Shown here: positions 1 to 5,663 of the stretch, piece by piece
Numbering within the stretch: position 1 is the first letter of the stretch
Layout of the letters: every line of letters begins with the position of its first letter
Position numbers and translations under genes: made by a program
The notes under the pieces: generated by a model
Told to the model about the DNA's origin: nothing
The model's input: the letters and a program-made list of their open reading frames with translations, nothing else
The model's database searches: none
Assembly (NCBI GenBank): GCA_900554375.1
Contig: USHK01000094.1
Span: 1-5,663, forward strand
Length of the DNA: 5,663 bases
Source of the DNA: an uncultured Sutterella sp.
GTDB lineage: Bacteria; Pseudomonadota; Gammaproteobacteria; Burkholderiales; Burkholderiaceae_F
Direction: 5' to 3'

Positions 1-48
1 CGAGATTCATGAGCGTCTCGTGGGCTCGGAGATGTGTATAAGAGACAG
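1..48 (+). other. Sequencing adapter (Illumina P7 end, i7 index, Nextera read-2 / Tn5 mosaic end), not genomic
   Basis: Bases 1-6 (CGAGAT) match the 3' end of the Illumina P7 primer. Bases 7-14 (TCATGAGC) occupy the i7 index slot; the reverse complement GCTCATGA is, as I recall it, Nextera XT index N714. Bases 15-29 (GTCTCGTGGGCTCGG) are the Nextera read-2 tail, and bases 30-48 (AGATGTGTATAAGAGACAG) are the 19-bp Tn5 mosaic end used in tagmentation. The four parts are contiguous and in the exact order of a library molecule, so this is adapter read-through assembled into a contig end. Genomic sequence begins at 49. The mosaic end also puts a stop codon (39-41) in the frame of the gene that follows, which could mislead a gene caller. 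Confidence 0.98.
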
Positions 49-836
49 GCCTATTAGAGTTCAGAGGACTGAAGCCGATTCCAATTCCTGTCTCTCAAGA
101 TGGTATCGACATTGAGAAACTTAAAAAACAAAAGAAAATCAAAGGGATACTAGTAACGCCCTGCCATCAGTACCCGTTAGGCTACGTTTCTTCTGCCGAA
201 AACAACGAGAAGCTTTTGGTCTGGGCAAAACTTGAAGGAACCTGGGTTATCGAAGACGACTATGACAGCGAACTTCGATACGGAAAGAAGCCGCTGCCAG
301 CACTCTCTTCCTACAAAGACGGTGCTCCGTGTATTTATCTCGGAAGTTTTACAAAAGTAATTTATCCAGGTTTCAATATGGCCTACATGGTGGTGCCTAA
401 AAATCTCATCACTGTTTTCGAGGGCGCCAAGCTTCTTATGGATCGCCACAGCAGCGAAGTTCATCAATACATTTTGGCTGAATTTATTCAGAACGGTTTC
501 TACTATTCACACGTCCGGCGCCTTAAAAAGATTTATGAAAAACGCCGACAAGCCGCAGTGAGAGCAATCGGTAAATACCTCTCAGCTTACGGACATATCG
601 AAGGAGCTAATGAAGGCACGCATCTGACCTTCATCTTTAATCATCCTCAAGATGACGTCAGACTTTCCGAACTTTTAAAGCGTTCTTACCAGATCGAGAC
701 AAGGCCGCTTTCTGCTTGCTACCGCTCCGCTAAACCGCTCTCCGGCTTTATTCTCGGGTACGCTCACTTTACAGAGGAAGAACTGGAACAAGCCGTTTTA
801 AAACTCAAAGATGCTCTCGAACAAACTTTGGATTGA
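49..836 (+). CDS. MocR-family (GntR-type HTH / aminotransferase-like) transcriptional regulator, 5'-partial
   Basis: This is the C-terminal part of a PLP-dependent MocR/PdxR-type regulator. The frame is open from the adapter junction; the first full genomic codon is at 51, giving 261 visible residues of a protein usually about 450-500 long. The N-terminal winged helix-turn-helix, the linker and the start of the fold-type I aminotransferase domain are missing. Landmarks, numbered from codon 51: VTPCHQYPLG (35-44), then IEDDYDSELRY (about 67-77), where the Asp-Tyr pair contacts the PLP ring, then YLGSFTKV with the Schiff-base lysine at residue 102 (codon 354-356). A C-terminal ILGYAHFTEEELEQAV segment is typical of the family. 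A TTG at 216 could be called as a start, but homology continues upstream of it, so it is an internal Leu. Because the PLP lysine is kept, the protein probably binds PLP. Its ligand and target are unknown, but the coupled downstream gene is the obvious candidate target. Truncation is due to the contig end. Confidence 0.93.
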
Positions 837-840
837 GGAA
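835..840 (+). promoter_or_regulatory. Ribosome binding site of the flavoprotein gene, overlapping the upstream stop codon
   Basis: GAGGAA lies 5 nt before the ATG at 846 and shares two bases with the TGA stop (834-836) of the MocR gene. This placement fixes the ATG as the start and suggests that ribosomes finishing the regulator feed initiation of the next gene. Confidence 0.75.
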
Positions 841-845
841 TTGCT

Positions 846-1340
846 ATGAGAAAAGAACTTACAAGGACAAAACAGGCTTTAGACAAAAAAACCGTCCGGA
901 AGATCATTGAAACCACGGCTTACGGAGTACTTTCGTTAAACGGAGACGACGGTTACCTCTATACCGTGCCCCTAAGTTACGTTTACACGGACGGAGTTGT
1001 CTATTTCCACGGCTCGCCGCGAGGATATAAGTTTGAGTCCTTCCAAAGAACCAACAAAACGAGCTTTTCGATCGTCGGACAGAGCCAAGTCGTTCCGAGG
1101 GTACGAGCGAATAATTTTCAAAGCGTTCTCATTTGGGGGCAATTACATCCCGTCACCGATACCGCAGAGAAACTCAGCGCTCTTCGTGCGCTTGCTGAAA
1201 AGTACAGCCCCGGCATTCCCGATAATGAAGAGGAAATTCAGCACTCCTTGAATTACGTCTTCATGGTCAAACTTGTTCCGGATTGGATTACCGGCAAACG
1301 AGCTGCACTAGAAGTCAGAGAAGGTGCAGAAAAACTCTAA
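846..1340 (+). CDS. Pyridoxamine 5'-phosphate oxidase-like / NimA-related FMN-binding split-barrel protein
   Basis: A complete 164-residue protein, close to the usual length of small single-domain members of the flavin-binding split-barrel superfamily (Pyridox_ox_2 type). It opens with a charged helix (MRKELTRTKQALDKKTVRKIIE). The barrel core follows: YGVLSLNGDDGYLYTVPLSYVY (26-47), then VVYFHGSPRGYKFES (51-65), whose H-G-S-x-x-G-x-K pattern is the typical flavin-phosphate-side signature of this group, then SFSIVGQSQVVP (73-84) and VLIWGQLHPVTD (94-105). The C-terminal strand VKLVPDWITGKRA (141-153) is also characteristic. Family members bind FMN or related flavins and include nitroimidazole reductases (NimA); many have no assigned substrate. 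It is not the classical PdxH, which is longer and carries its own C-terminal motif. It sits 9 nt after a PLP-binding MocR regulator, so control by that regulator or a vitamin B6-related role is plausible but inferred. The soluble sequence suggests a cytoplasmic protein. Confidence 0.85.
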   Translation: MRKELTRTKQALDKKTVRKIIETTAYGVLSLNGDDGYLYTVPLSYVYTDGVVYFHGSPRGYKFESFQRTNKTSFSIVGQSQVVPRVRANNFQSVLIWGQLHPVTDTAEKLSALRALAEKYSPGIPDNEEEIQHSLNYVFMVKLVPDWITGKRAALEVREGAEKL

Positions 1341-1348
1341 TCCTGCTG

Positions 1349-1398
1349 AGGCGCTATTTAAAAGGCGCTCCTCACTAGAGAAAGCGCCTTTTCTTGAT
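1349..1398. terminator. Intergenic hairpin, probable bidirectional rho-independent terminator
   Basis: AAAAGGCGCT at 1360-1369 pairs perfectly with AGCGCCTTTT at 1383-1392, and an inner CTC/GAG pairing (1371-1373 with 1378-1380) closes a 4-nt loop. On the plus strand the stem runs into TTTTCTT, with a further TTTTTT at 1404-1409. On the minus strand the stem end reads TTTTAAAT. It lies between two convergent genes (stops at 1340 and 1412), which suits termination of both. A second copy of the left arm, AGGCGCT at 1349-1355, could compete for the same right arm. Confidence 0.82.
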
Positions 1399-1411
1399 TC
1401 TGCTTTTTTGG

Positions 1412-2122
1412 TTATGCCCTTGTCTTCTTAGATCTAAAGTACTTAAGTACAAAAGCCACAACCAGCACGAAGATTGCACCGGCAATGCCGCCTTCAGTAT
1501 GAAGAGCCGGCAGATTCGGCAGGTGGGCTAAGATGCCCGGGTCGTCAACCATCAGCGTGCCTGCGATCCAGCCTAACAAGGCGCCGCCCGCATAAACAAT
1601 AATTGGAAAACGATCAATCACTTTCAGAATAATCTGACTGCCGCCGAGAATGAACGGGACGCTCACGAGCAGGCCAAAGATCACCAGCGCCATCTGATGA
1701 TGGCCCGGAGCCTGTTCAGCCGCACCGGCAATGGCAATCACGTTGTCGATACTCATGATCAAGTCGGCAACGATAATAGTCTTAACCGCGCCCCAAAGCC
1801 GCTTACTCGCATGAATCTCATGCTCTCCTTCATCGGCAGGCGCAATGAGCTTGATGCCGATCCACAACAGCAGCAGGCCGCCGCAGAACTTCAGGAACGG
1901 TATGTTCATCACCGAGACTGCGAAGGCAATCAGAATGACGCGCAGCAAAATAGCACCGCCGGCACCGTAGATAATGCCTTTCACGCGCAGGTGCGGATCA
2001 AGACTTCGGCAAGCCAACGCAATCACAACGGCATTGTCTCCGCCAAGCAAAATGTCGATGAGAATGATCTGCAAAACTGCGACCCAATGAATCTCACCAA
2101 ACCAAGCAATAAGCGCTTCCAA
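1412..2122 (-). CDS. TerC-family integral membrane protein, probable metal (manganese) exporter
   Basis: A 236-residue polytopic membrane protein of the TerC/YjbE/YkoY family. Two internally similar motifs hold the conserved acidic and Asn residues: IDILLGGDNAVVIALA (22-37, with D23, D29, N30) and VADLIMSIDNVIAIAGA (118-134, with D120, D126, N127), both lying in predicted membrane segments. About seven hydrophobic segments can be seen, roughly at 11-37, 48-72, 76-94, 113-134, 143-166, 173-191 and 212-229. A hydrophilic loop at 95-110 is rich in His and Glu, and the C-terminal tail is basic (RSKKTRA). Several family members are reported to export Mn(II); here that is inference from homology. 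The start is TTG at 2122-2120, chosen because AAGGAG lies 9 nt upstream, no ATG is available in frame, and the N-terminus MEALIAWFGEIHWVAVLQ aligns with the family as I know it. It follows sucD by 6 nt and is probably the last gene of the sucCD transcript. Confidence 0.9.
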   Translation of the reverse strand: MEALIAWFGEIHWVAVLQIILIDILLGGDNAVVIALACRSLDPHLRVKGIIYGAGGAILLRVILIAFAVSVMNIPFLKFCGGLLLLWIGIKLIAPADEGEHEIHASKRLWGAVKTIIVADLIMSIDNVIAIAGAAEQAPGHHQMALVIFGLLVSVPFILGGSQIILKVIDRFPIIVYAGGALLGWIAGTLMVDDPGILAHLPNLPALHTEGGIAGAIFVLVVAFVLKYFRSKKTRA

Positions 2123-2128
2123 AATGAA

Positions 2129-3025
2129 TTACTCCTTTTTCGAAGAGAGCACGGATTGTAGCAACGAGCCAATTTCAGAGGGATTCCGTGTCGTCCGAAT
2201 ACCGCAGGCTTCCATCACGGCTAATTTGCCTTCGGCAGTTCCTGTACCACCGGAAATGATCGCACCTGCATGCCCCATTCTCTTTCCTGCGGGAGCCGTT
2301 ACGCCTGCAATAAAGCCCACGACGGGTTTCTTCATATGATCTTTTACCCATTCGGCAGCAGTCTCTTCATCGCTTCCGCCGATTTCGCCGATCATGACAA
2401 CAGCATCCGTTTCGGGATCGTCATTAAAGAGCTTCAGTACATCGATGTGCTTTAAGCCGTTAATCGGATCTCCGCCGATTCCGATAGCGGTAGACTGGCC
2501 CAACCCTAACGCCGTAATTTGTGCCACCGCTTCATAAGTCAAAGTGCCGGAACGGGAGACCACACCGATTCTGCCTTTGCGGTGAATGTGTGCAGGCATA
2601 ATGCCGACATTGATTTCTCCCGGAGTCATGATACCCGGGCAGTTGGGTCCGAGAAGAAGAGATTTAGATCCGGTCTTTTTCATGTGATCTCGGACCTTAA
2701 CCATGTCCATCACAGGAATGCCTTCTGTAATGCAGACAATAAGTTCGATACCAGCATCGCTTGCTTCCTGAATAGCCGCTGCCGCTCCGGCCGGCGGAAC
2801 ATAAATCACGGAAACGTTTGCACCTGTTTTTGCTCTTGCCTCTTTAACGGTGCCGAAGATCGGCAGCCCTTCCCATTCCTGACCGGCTTTCTTAGGATTC
2901 ACGCCGCCCACAAAACACTCGGGGCCAAAACCGTAATCTCTGCAAAGACGTGTATGAAACTGACCGGTTTTGCCTGTCATTCCTTGCGTAATGACGCGGG
3001 AGTTCTTATTGACCAAAATACTCAT
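2129..3025 (-). CDS. sucD: Succinyl-CoA synthetase (ADP-forming) alpha subunit
   Basis: With SucC it interconverts succinyl-CoA + ADP/GDP + Pi and succinate + CoA + ATP/GTP in the TCA cycle, in the cytoplasm. The 298-residue product is near the usual length (about 290). An N-terminal CoA-binding Rossmann domain is evident: [15 protein letters not shown] (11-25), GGVNPKKAG (40-48), [12 protein letters not shown] (74-85) and [11 protein letters not shown] (123-133). The ligase domain contains [11 protein letters not shown] (155-165), [10 protein letters not shown] (182-191) and GEIGGSDEE (213-221). The catalytic phospho-histidine is H252 in [13 protein letters not shown], codon 2272-2270. The ATG at 3025 follows the sucC stop by 1 nt and is preceded by GGAG at 3036-3033, 7 nt upstream. 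All signature residues I can check are present, so the enzyme should be functional. Confidence 0.98.
   Translation of the reverse strand: MSILVNKNSRVITQGMTGKTGQFHTRLCRDYGFGPECFVGGVNPKKAGQEWEGLPIFGTVKEARAKTGANVSVIYVPPAGAAAAIQEASDAGIELIVCITEGIPVMDMVKVRDHMKKTGSKSLLLGPNCPGIMTPGEINVGIMPAHIHRKGRIGVVSRSGTLTYEAVAQITALGLGQSTAIGIGGDPINGLKHIDVLKLFNDDPETDAVVMIGEIGGSDEETAAEWVKDHMKKPVVGFIAGVTAPAGKRMGHAGAIISGGTGTAEGKLAVMEACGIRTTRNPSEIGSLLQSVLSSKKE
2132..2137 (-). promoter_or_regulatory. Ribosome binding site supporting a TTG start for the TerC-family gene
   Basis: The minus strand reads AAGGAG at 2137-2132, inside the last two sense codons of sucD and directly before its TAA. It is 9 nt upstream of the TTG at 2122. 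A strong Shine-Dalgarno sequence here, with no alternative ATG nearby, supports the non-ATG start. Confidence 0.7.
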
Positions 3026-3026
3026 G

Positions 3027-4193
3027 TTATTTCTCCGCAGCCATTTCTACGGCTTTCTGCGCAGCATCACCGAGAGAATCCGCTGAAATAATCGGTAATC
3101 CGCTGTTCTTGAGAATTTCTTTGCCTTCTTTTTCGTGCGTTCCTTTCATGCGAACAATTAAGGGAACGGATAACTTAACGTGTCGGCAGGCTTCAACAAT
3201 ACCTTCGGCAATGACGTCGCATTTCATAATGCCGCCGAAGATATTGACCAGGATAACTTTGACTTCCGGCTGAGCCAGCATGATTTCAAAAGCCGCCGTG
3301 ACTTTTTCAGGAGAAGCTCCTCCTCCGATGTCAAGGAAGTTATCCGGCTCACCGCCGAACAGCTTGATCGTGTCCATGGTCGCCATTGCAAGACCGGCGC
3401 CGTTAACCAAACACGCGATATTGCCGTTGAGCTGAATGTATTGGAGACCTGCTTTGTGTGCACGAAGCTCCGTCGGATCTTCCTGCTCAGGGTCGTGAAG
3501 TTCTTCGAGTTCAGGATGACGCAGCAGCGCGTTGTCATCAAAAGTCATCTTCACGTCCAGCGGATAAACCTTTTTGTCGGACGTTACGATCAGGGGATTG
3601 ATTTCCAAGAGGGAGCAGTCCATCGAGACAAACGTGTTCCATAACCTTCTCAGAACTTCAGCGCAGTCCTCGGAGATATCCGCTGCCACTCCGAGACGAG
3701 TGGCTACTTCTAATGCCTCGGGGAATGTCAGGCCGGCTACCGGATCGATAGCCGTTTTAATGATTTTCTCCGGGAATTGAGCAGCAACTTTTTCAATTTC
3801 CATGCCGCCCTCGGCAGAAGCAATAAGAACAGGTTTCTGCAGTTTTCGATCAATGAGGAATCCGACATAAAACTCCTGGACGATATCGAGACCTTGCTGA
3901 ACAAGGACTTTGCTGACAGGAGCACCCGCCGGACCGGTTTGCTTAGTGATCAAACGGCTGCCAAGCATAAGTTTGGAAAGATTACTGACATCGTCAAGGC
4001 TTCTGGCGAGTTTTACACCGCCTCCCTTGCCTCTCCCGCCGGCATGGATCTGGGACTTAACCGCCCAGACTGTTCCGCCGATTTCCTCGGCAATTTTCCT
4101 CGCTTGCTCAGGACTTGAAGCAACTTCCGCAATGGGAACAGGAACGTCAAAATTCTTCAAAATTTGACGAGCTTGATATTCATGAATTTTCAT
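3027..4193 (-). CDS. sucC: Succinyl-CoA synthetase (ADP-forming) beta subunit
   Basis: The beta subunit carries the nucleotide-binding ATP-grasp domain and part of the active site of the TCA-cycle enzyme. At 388 residues it has the same length as E. coli SucC and collinear motifs. Visible features: N-terminal [31 protein letters not shown] (44-62) with the nucleotide-contacting K46 and Gly-rich loop, [10 protein letters not shown] (128-137), LLEINPLIV (195-203) and PLDVKM (211-216), where N199 and D213 correspond to the Mg-binding residues. Further on are [11 protein letters not shown] (264-274), [12 protein letters not shown] (287-298) and [11 protein letters not shown] (316-326). The ATG at 4193 gives the family's standard N-terminus. 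No good Shine-Dalgarno sequence precedes it (nearest bases TTCAGTGCT). It is first of the sucC-sucD-TerC set; the 60 nt upstream contain a dyad and a possible -10 box. Whether the nucleotide is ADP or GDP cannot be decided from the sequence alone. Confidence 0.98.
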   Translation of the reverse strand: MKIHEYQARQILKNFDVPVPIAEVASSPEQARKIAEEIGGTVWAVKSQIHAGGRGKGGGVKLARSLDDVSNLSKLMLGSRLITKQTGPAGAPVSKVLVQQGLDIVQEFYVGFLIDRKLQKPVLIASAEGGMEIEKVAAQFPEKIIKTAIDPVAGLTFPEALEVATRLGVAADISEDCAEVLRRLWNTFVSMDCSLLEINPLIVTSDKKVYPLDVKMTFDDNALLRHPELEELHDPEQEDPTELRAHKAGLQYIQLNGNIACLVNGAGLAMATMDTIKLFGGEPDNFLDIGGGASPEKVTAAFEIMLAQPEVKVILVNIFGGIMKCDVIAEGIVEACRHVKLSVPLIVRMKGTHEKEGKEILKNSGLPIISADSLGDAAQKAVEMAAEK

Positions 4194-4209
4194 AGCACTG
4201 AATTTGTTA

Positions 4210-4231
4210 ACTTTTGTTTGTGAACAAAAGT
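4210..4231. repeat. Perfect AT-rich inverted repeat upstream of sucC, candidate operator
   Basis: ACTTTTGTT (4210-4218) and AACAAAAGT (4223-4231) are exact reverse complements around the 4-base centre TGTG. The dyad lies in the 60-nt recX-sucC spacer, 21 nt above the sucC start. The stem holds only two G-C pairs per arm and has no following T-tract, so it does not look like an intrinsic terminator. A protein-binding site is more likely than an RNA structure, but the cognate protein is not identifiable. Confidence 0.55.
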
Positions 4232-4234
4232 ATA
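4229..4234 (-). promoter_or_regulatory. Possible -10 box of a sucCD promoter
   Basis: The minus strand reads TATACT at 4234-4229, one mismatch from the sigma-70 consensus, 35 nt above the sucC ATG. It overlaps the outer end of the dyad at 4210-4231, so a protein bound there could block the polymerase. No convincing -35 hexamer is seen 16-18 nt upstream; sequences there are TAAGAC, CTAAGA or TCTAAG. It is therefore a weak or activator-dependent promoter, or a chance match. Confidence 0.35.
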
Positions 4235-4253
4235 ACGATCTCAGGCTACTGTC

Positions 4254-4730
4254 TTAGAAGACTTCATCAGGAACTTCGCAGTTCAAGACCTTTTCAATCG
4301 TTTTAAAGGTAAAACCCCGACTTGCTAGGAAACGGATTTGCTTTGCGCGTTCTTTGTAGTCTTCCGGCGGTTCGCCGAATTTTCGCTTCCAAAGCGCTAA
4401 AGCACGATCATATTCCGACTCTTCGTTCTGCTTTAAAGCCTCTTCGGCAATTTCACGTGATACACCGTCACGCTGAAGGTTCCAGAAGAGCTTACGGTCG
4501 CCGTATCTGGCGCTGCGCGTTAAAACCTGAATACGAGCGTACCGCTCATCAGACAAGTATTTTTTATTGACGAGCTCATCAAGCACGGAGTTAATCAACT
4601 CCTTATCGCCTTCTTCATTAAAAGTTTCCGACAGCTTCTTATAAAGGCCGAGGCGGGAGCGCTCTCGACGAGCGAGAGCAGCTACCGCCTTGTATAAGAT
4701 CTGCTTTCTGCGGTCAGCAGGATCAAACAT
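4254..4730 (-). CDS. recX: Recombination regulatory protein RecX
   Basis: RecX binds RecA and its filaments and usually limits filament growth, tuning recombination and the SOS response. The 158-residue product is close to the usual bacterial length (about 150-170). It shows the family's tandem three-helix repeat architecture: ALARRERSRLGLYKKL (18-33) in repeat 1, VNKKYLSDERYARIQV (54-69) with the conserved Y-L-x-D-E-R-Y-A-R motif in repeat 2, and AKQIRFLASRGFTFKTIEKVL (129-149) in repeat 3. The protein is strongly charged and cytoplasmic. The ATG at 4730 overlaps the recA TAA by one base (TAATG), and no clear ribosome binding site precedes it. It therefore probably depends on translational coupling to recA, which would keep RecX well below RecA levels. 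Confidence 0.95.
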   Translation of the reverse strand: MFDPADRRKQILYKAVAALARRERSRLGLYKKLSETFNEEGDKELINSVLDELVNKKYLSDERYARIQVLTRSARYGDRKLFWNLQRDGVSREIAEEALKQNEESEYDRALALWKRKFGEPPEDYKERAKQIRFLASRGFTFKTIEKVLNCEVPDEVF

Positions 4731-5663
4731 TATTGAGCGTCTTCGTAAGTTTCTTCAGTTTCTTTGGTCACGACTTCTTCGGCAGCGTCTCCTTCGTGAT
4801 CCTTGCCCTTGATCGCGGCCTTGATCTGTTCTTCGATCATCTTCATTTCTTCAGGATGGGACTTCAGCCATTCTCTGGCTGCCGCTTTACCCTGACCGAT
4901 TTTGTTGCCCTGATAAGAGTACCAAGCACCGGACTTATTGAAGATATCCATATCGGTACCGATATCGATGATCTCGCCTTCGCGGGAGATGCCCTGGCCG
5001 TAAATGATCTCGAATTCAGCTTGTTTGAAAGGAGGCGCGACTTTGTTCTTTACAACCTTCACACGAGTTTCGTTGCCAAGGATTTCATCTCCCTGTTTGA
5101 TACCGCCGGTACGACGGATATCCATACGGATCGTGGCGTAAAACTTAAGTGCATTACCGCCGGTGGTCGTTTCCGGAGAACCATAAACCACACCGATCTT
5201 CTGACGAACCTGGTTAATGAAAACTACCAATGTGTTGGACTTCTTAATGCTGGAAGTAAGCTTTCGGAGTGCCTGGCTCATCAAACGAGCTTGGAGGCCG
5301 GGCAGAGCTTCGCCCATGTCGCCTTCAATTTCAGAACGAGGCACCAGAGCAGCCACAGAGTCGATAACAACCAAGTCAACGGCGCCAGAACGAACCAATG
5401 CATCCGTAATCTCAAGGGCCTGCTCACCACTGTCCGGCTGGGACAGGAGTAAATCGTCGACTTTAACGCCGAGCGCTTTTGCATACTTGACGTCCAATGC
5501 ATGCTCTGCGTCGATGAAAGCGCAGGTACCGCCCAACTTCTGCATTTCGGCAAGAATATGGAGTGTCAGCGTGGTTTTCCCGGAAGATTCCGGCCCGTAA
5601 ATTTCGACGATACGTCCACGGGGAAGACCGCCGACGCCAAGTGCTAGGTCCAAAGTAAAGGAG
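4730..5663 (-). CDS. recA: DNA recombinase RecA, 5'-partial at the window edge
   Basis: The ATP-dependent strand-exchange recombinase and SOS co-protease. The frame stays open to the right edge: the visible part begins S-F-T-L-D-L-A-L-G, equivalent to E. coli position 45 (Met counted), so about 44 N-terminal residues lie outside. The TTG at 5653 is an internal Leu, not the start. Counting from that Leu as 1: Walker [10 protein letters not shown] (20-28), catalytic-glutamate region [11 protein letters not shown], Walker [14 protein letters not shown]-binding loop L1 around [22 protein letters not shown], and loop L2 around [28 protein letters not shown]. After these come [13 protein letters not shown] and the C-terminal [22 protein letters not shown] domain. 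The acidic tail ([21 protein letters not shown]) is typical of the autoregulatory C-terminus. The predicted full length is about 354 residues. No intein or frameshift is seen. Its promoter, and any LexA box, lie outside the window. Confidence 0.98.
   Translation of the reverse strand, partial: SFTLDLALGVGGLPRGRIVEIYGPESSGKTTLTLHILAEMQKLGGTCAFIDAEHALDVKYAKALGVKVDDLLLSQPDSGEQALEITDALVRSGAVDLVVIDSVAALVPRSEIEGDMGEALPGLQARLMSQALRKLTSSIKKSNTLVVFINQVRQKIGVVYGSPETTTGGNALKFYATIRMDIRRTGGIKQGDEILGNETRVKVVKNKVAPPFKQAEFEIIYGQGISREGEIIDIGTDMDIFNKSGAWYSYQGNKIGQGKAAAREWLKSHPEEMKMIEEQIKAAIKGKDHEGDAAEEVVTKETEETYEDAQ

Noticed and set aside
30..48. Tn5 mosaic end as evidence of a natural transposon insertion
   Set aside because: It is joined without gap to the Nextera read-2 tail, an index-length octamer and the P7 end, which is a synthetic library structure. 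No transposase or second end is present.
216..836. MocR fragment as a shorter standalone protein starting at TTG 216
   Set aside because: The same frame is open back to the adapter junction and contains conserved family sequence (VTPCHQYPLG) upstream of 216, so the TTG is an internal Leu codon and the gene is simply cut by the contig end.
1697..2161. 154-codon open frame on the plus strand, antisense to the TerC-family gene
   Set aside because: Gln/Asn-rich complement of hydrophobic membrane codons; the minus-strand frame has clear TerC motifs and a ribosome site.
2519..3091. 190-codon open frame on the plus strand, antisense to sucD and the end of sucC
   Set aside because: The His-, Arg- and Cys-rich translation resembles no family, and sucD and sucC on the other strand explain the region completely.
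4219..4226. TGTGA-type CRP half site in the dyad centre
   Set aside because: Only one half (TGTGA at 4219-4223 region) is present, with no TCACA partner at the required spacing.
4210..4231. Dyad upstream of sucC as a terminator for recA-recX
   Set aside because: The stem is mostly A-T and is not followed by a T-tract in the direction of recX transcription (next bases TAACAAATT), so intrinsic termination is unlikely.
4733..5452. 239-codon open frame on the plus strand, antisense to recA
   Set aside because: It is fully inside recA on the opposite strand, has no recognisable domain or ribosome site, and is composed of low-complexity Phe/Ser/Leu-rich runs expected from the complement of recA codon usage.
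4730..5653. RecA starting at the TTG at 5653
   Set aside because: The frame continues to the window edge with S-F-T before this Leu, matching the conserved RecA S-L-S-L-D segment, so the true start lies outside the window.

Overview
The window is an ordinary bacterial chromosome segment with two oppositely oriented gene blocks that converge on a shared hairpin. Both ends are cut. The first 48 bases are not genomic: they are the end of an Illumina P7 adapter, an 8-base i7 index and the Nextera read-2/Tn5 mosaic-end sequence. The window therefore starts at an untrimmed contig end, and the gene next to it is truncated by the data, not by biology.

Plus strand, left block (49-1340): the C-terminal 261 residues of a MocR-type (GntR/aminotransferase) transcription factor. 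It is followed 9 nt later by a complete 164-residue flavin-binding split-barrel protein of the pyridoxamine 5'-phosphate oxidase-like/NimA-related group. The Shine-Dalgarno sequence of the second gene overlaps the stop codon of the first. The two are probably cotranscribed and translationally coupled. A strong GC-rich hairpin with T-tracts (about 1349-1398) lies between this block and the next and probably terminates transcription from both directions.

Minus strand, right block (5663 down to 1412), in transcription order: recA (missing about 44 N-terminal codons beyond the right edge), recX (start overlaps the recA stop by 1 nt), a 60-nt spacer with an AT-rich perfect dyad and a possible -10 box, sucC, sucD (1-nt gap), and a TerC-family membrane protein gene that starts with TTG 6 nt after sucD. 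recA-recX encode the recombinase and its filament modulator. sucCD encode both subunits of succinyl-CoA synthetase of the TCA cycle. The TerC protein is a probable metal (manganese) exporter that appears to share the sucCD transcript.

From memory of family gene orders, recA-recX-sucC-sucD-terC is typical of Betaproteobacteria, especially Burkholderiales. The moderate base composition (judged by eye, not computed) would suit a host-associated, lower-GC member such as the Sutterellaceae (Parasutterella/Turicimonas-like), but that is inference. No mobile element, CRISPR array, RNA gene or clearly novel system is visible. The most useful observations are the adapter contamination, the dyad in front of sucC, the TTG start and shared frame at the sucD-terC junction, and the coupled MocR-flavoprotein pair.
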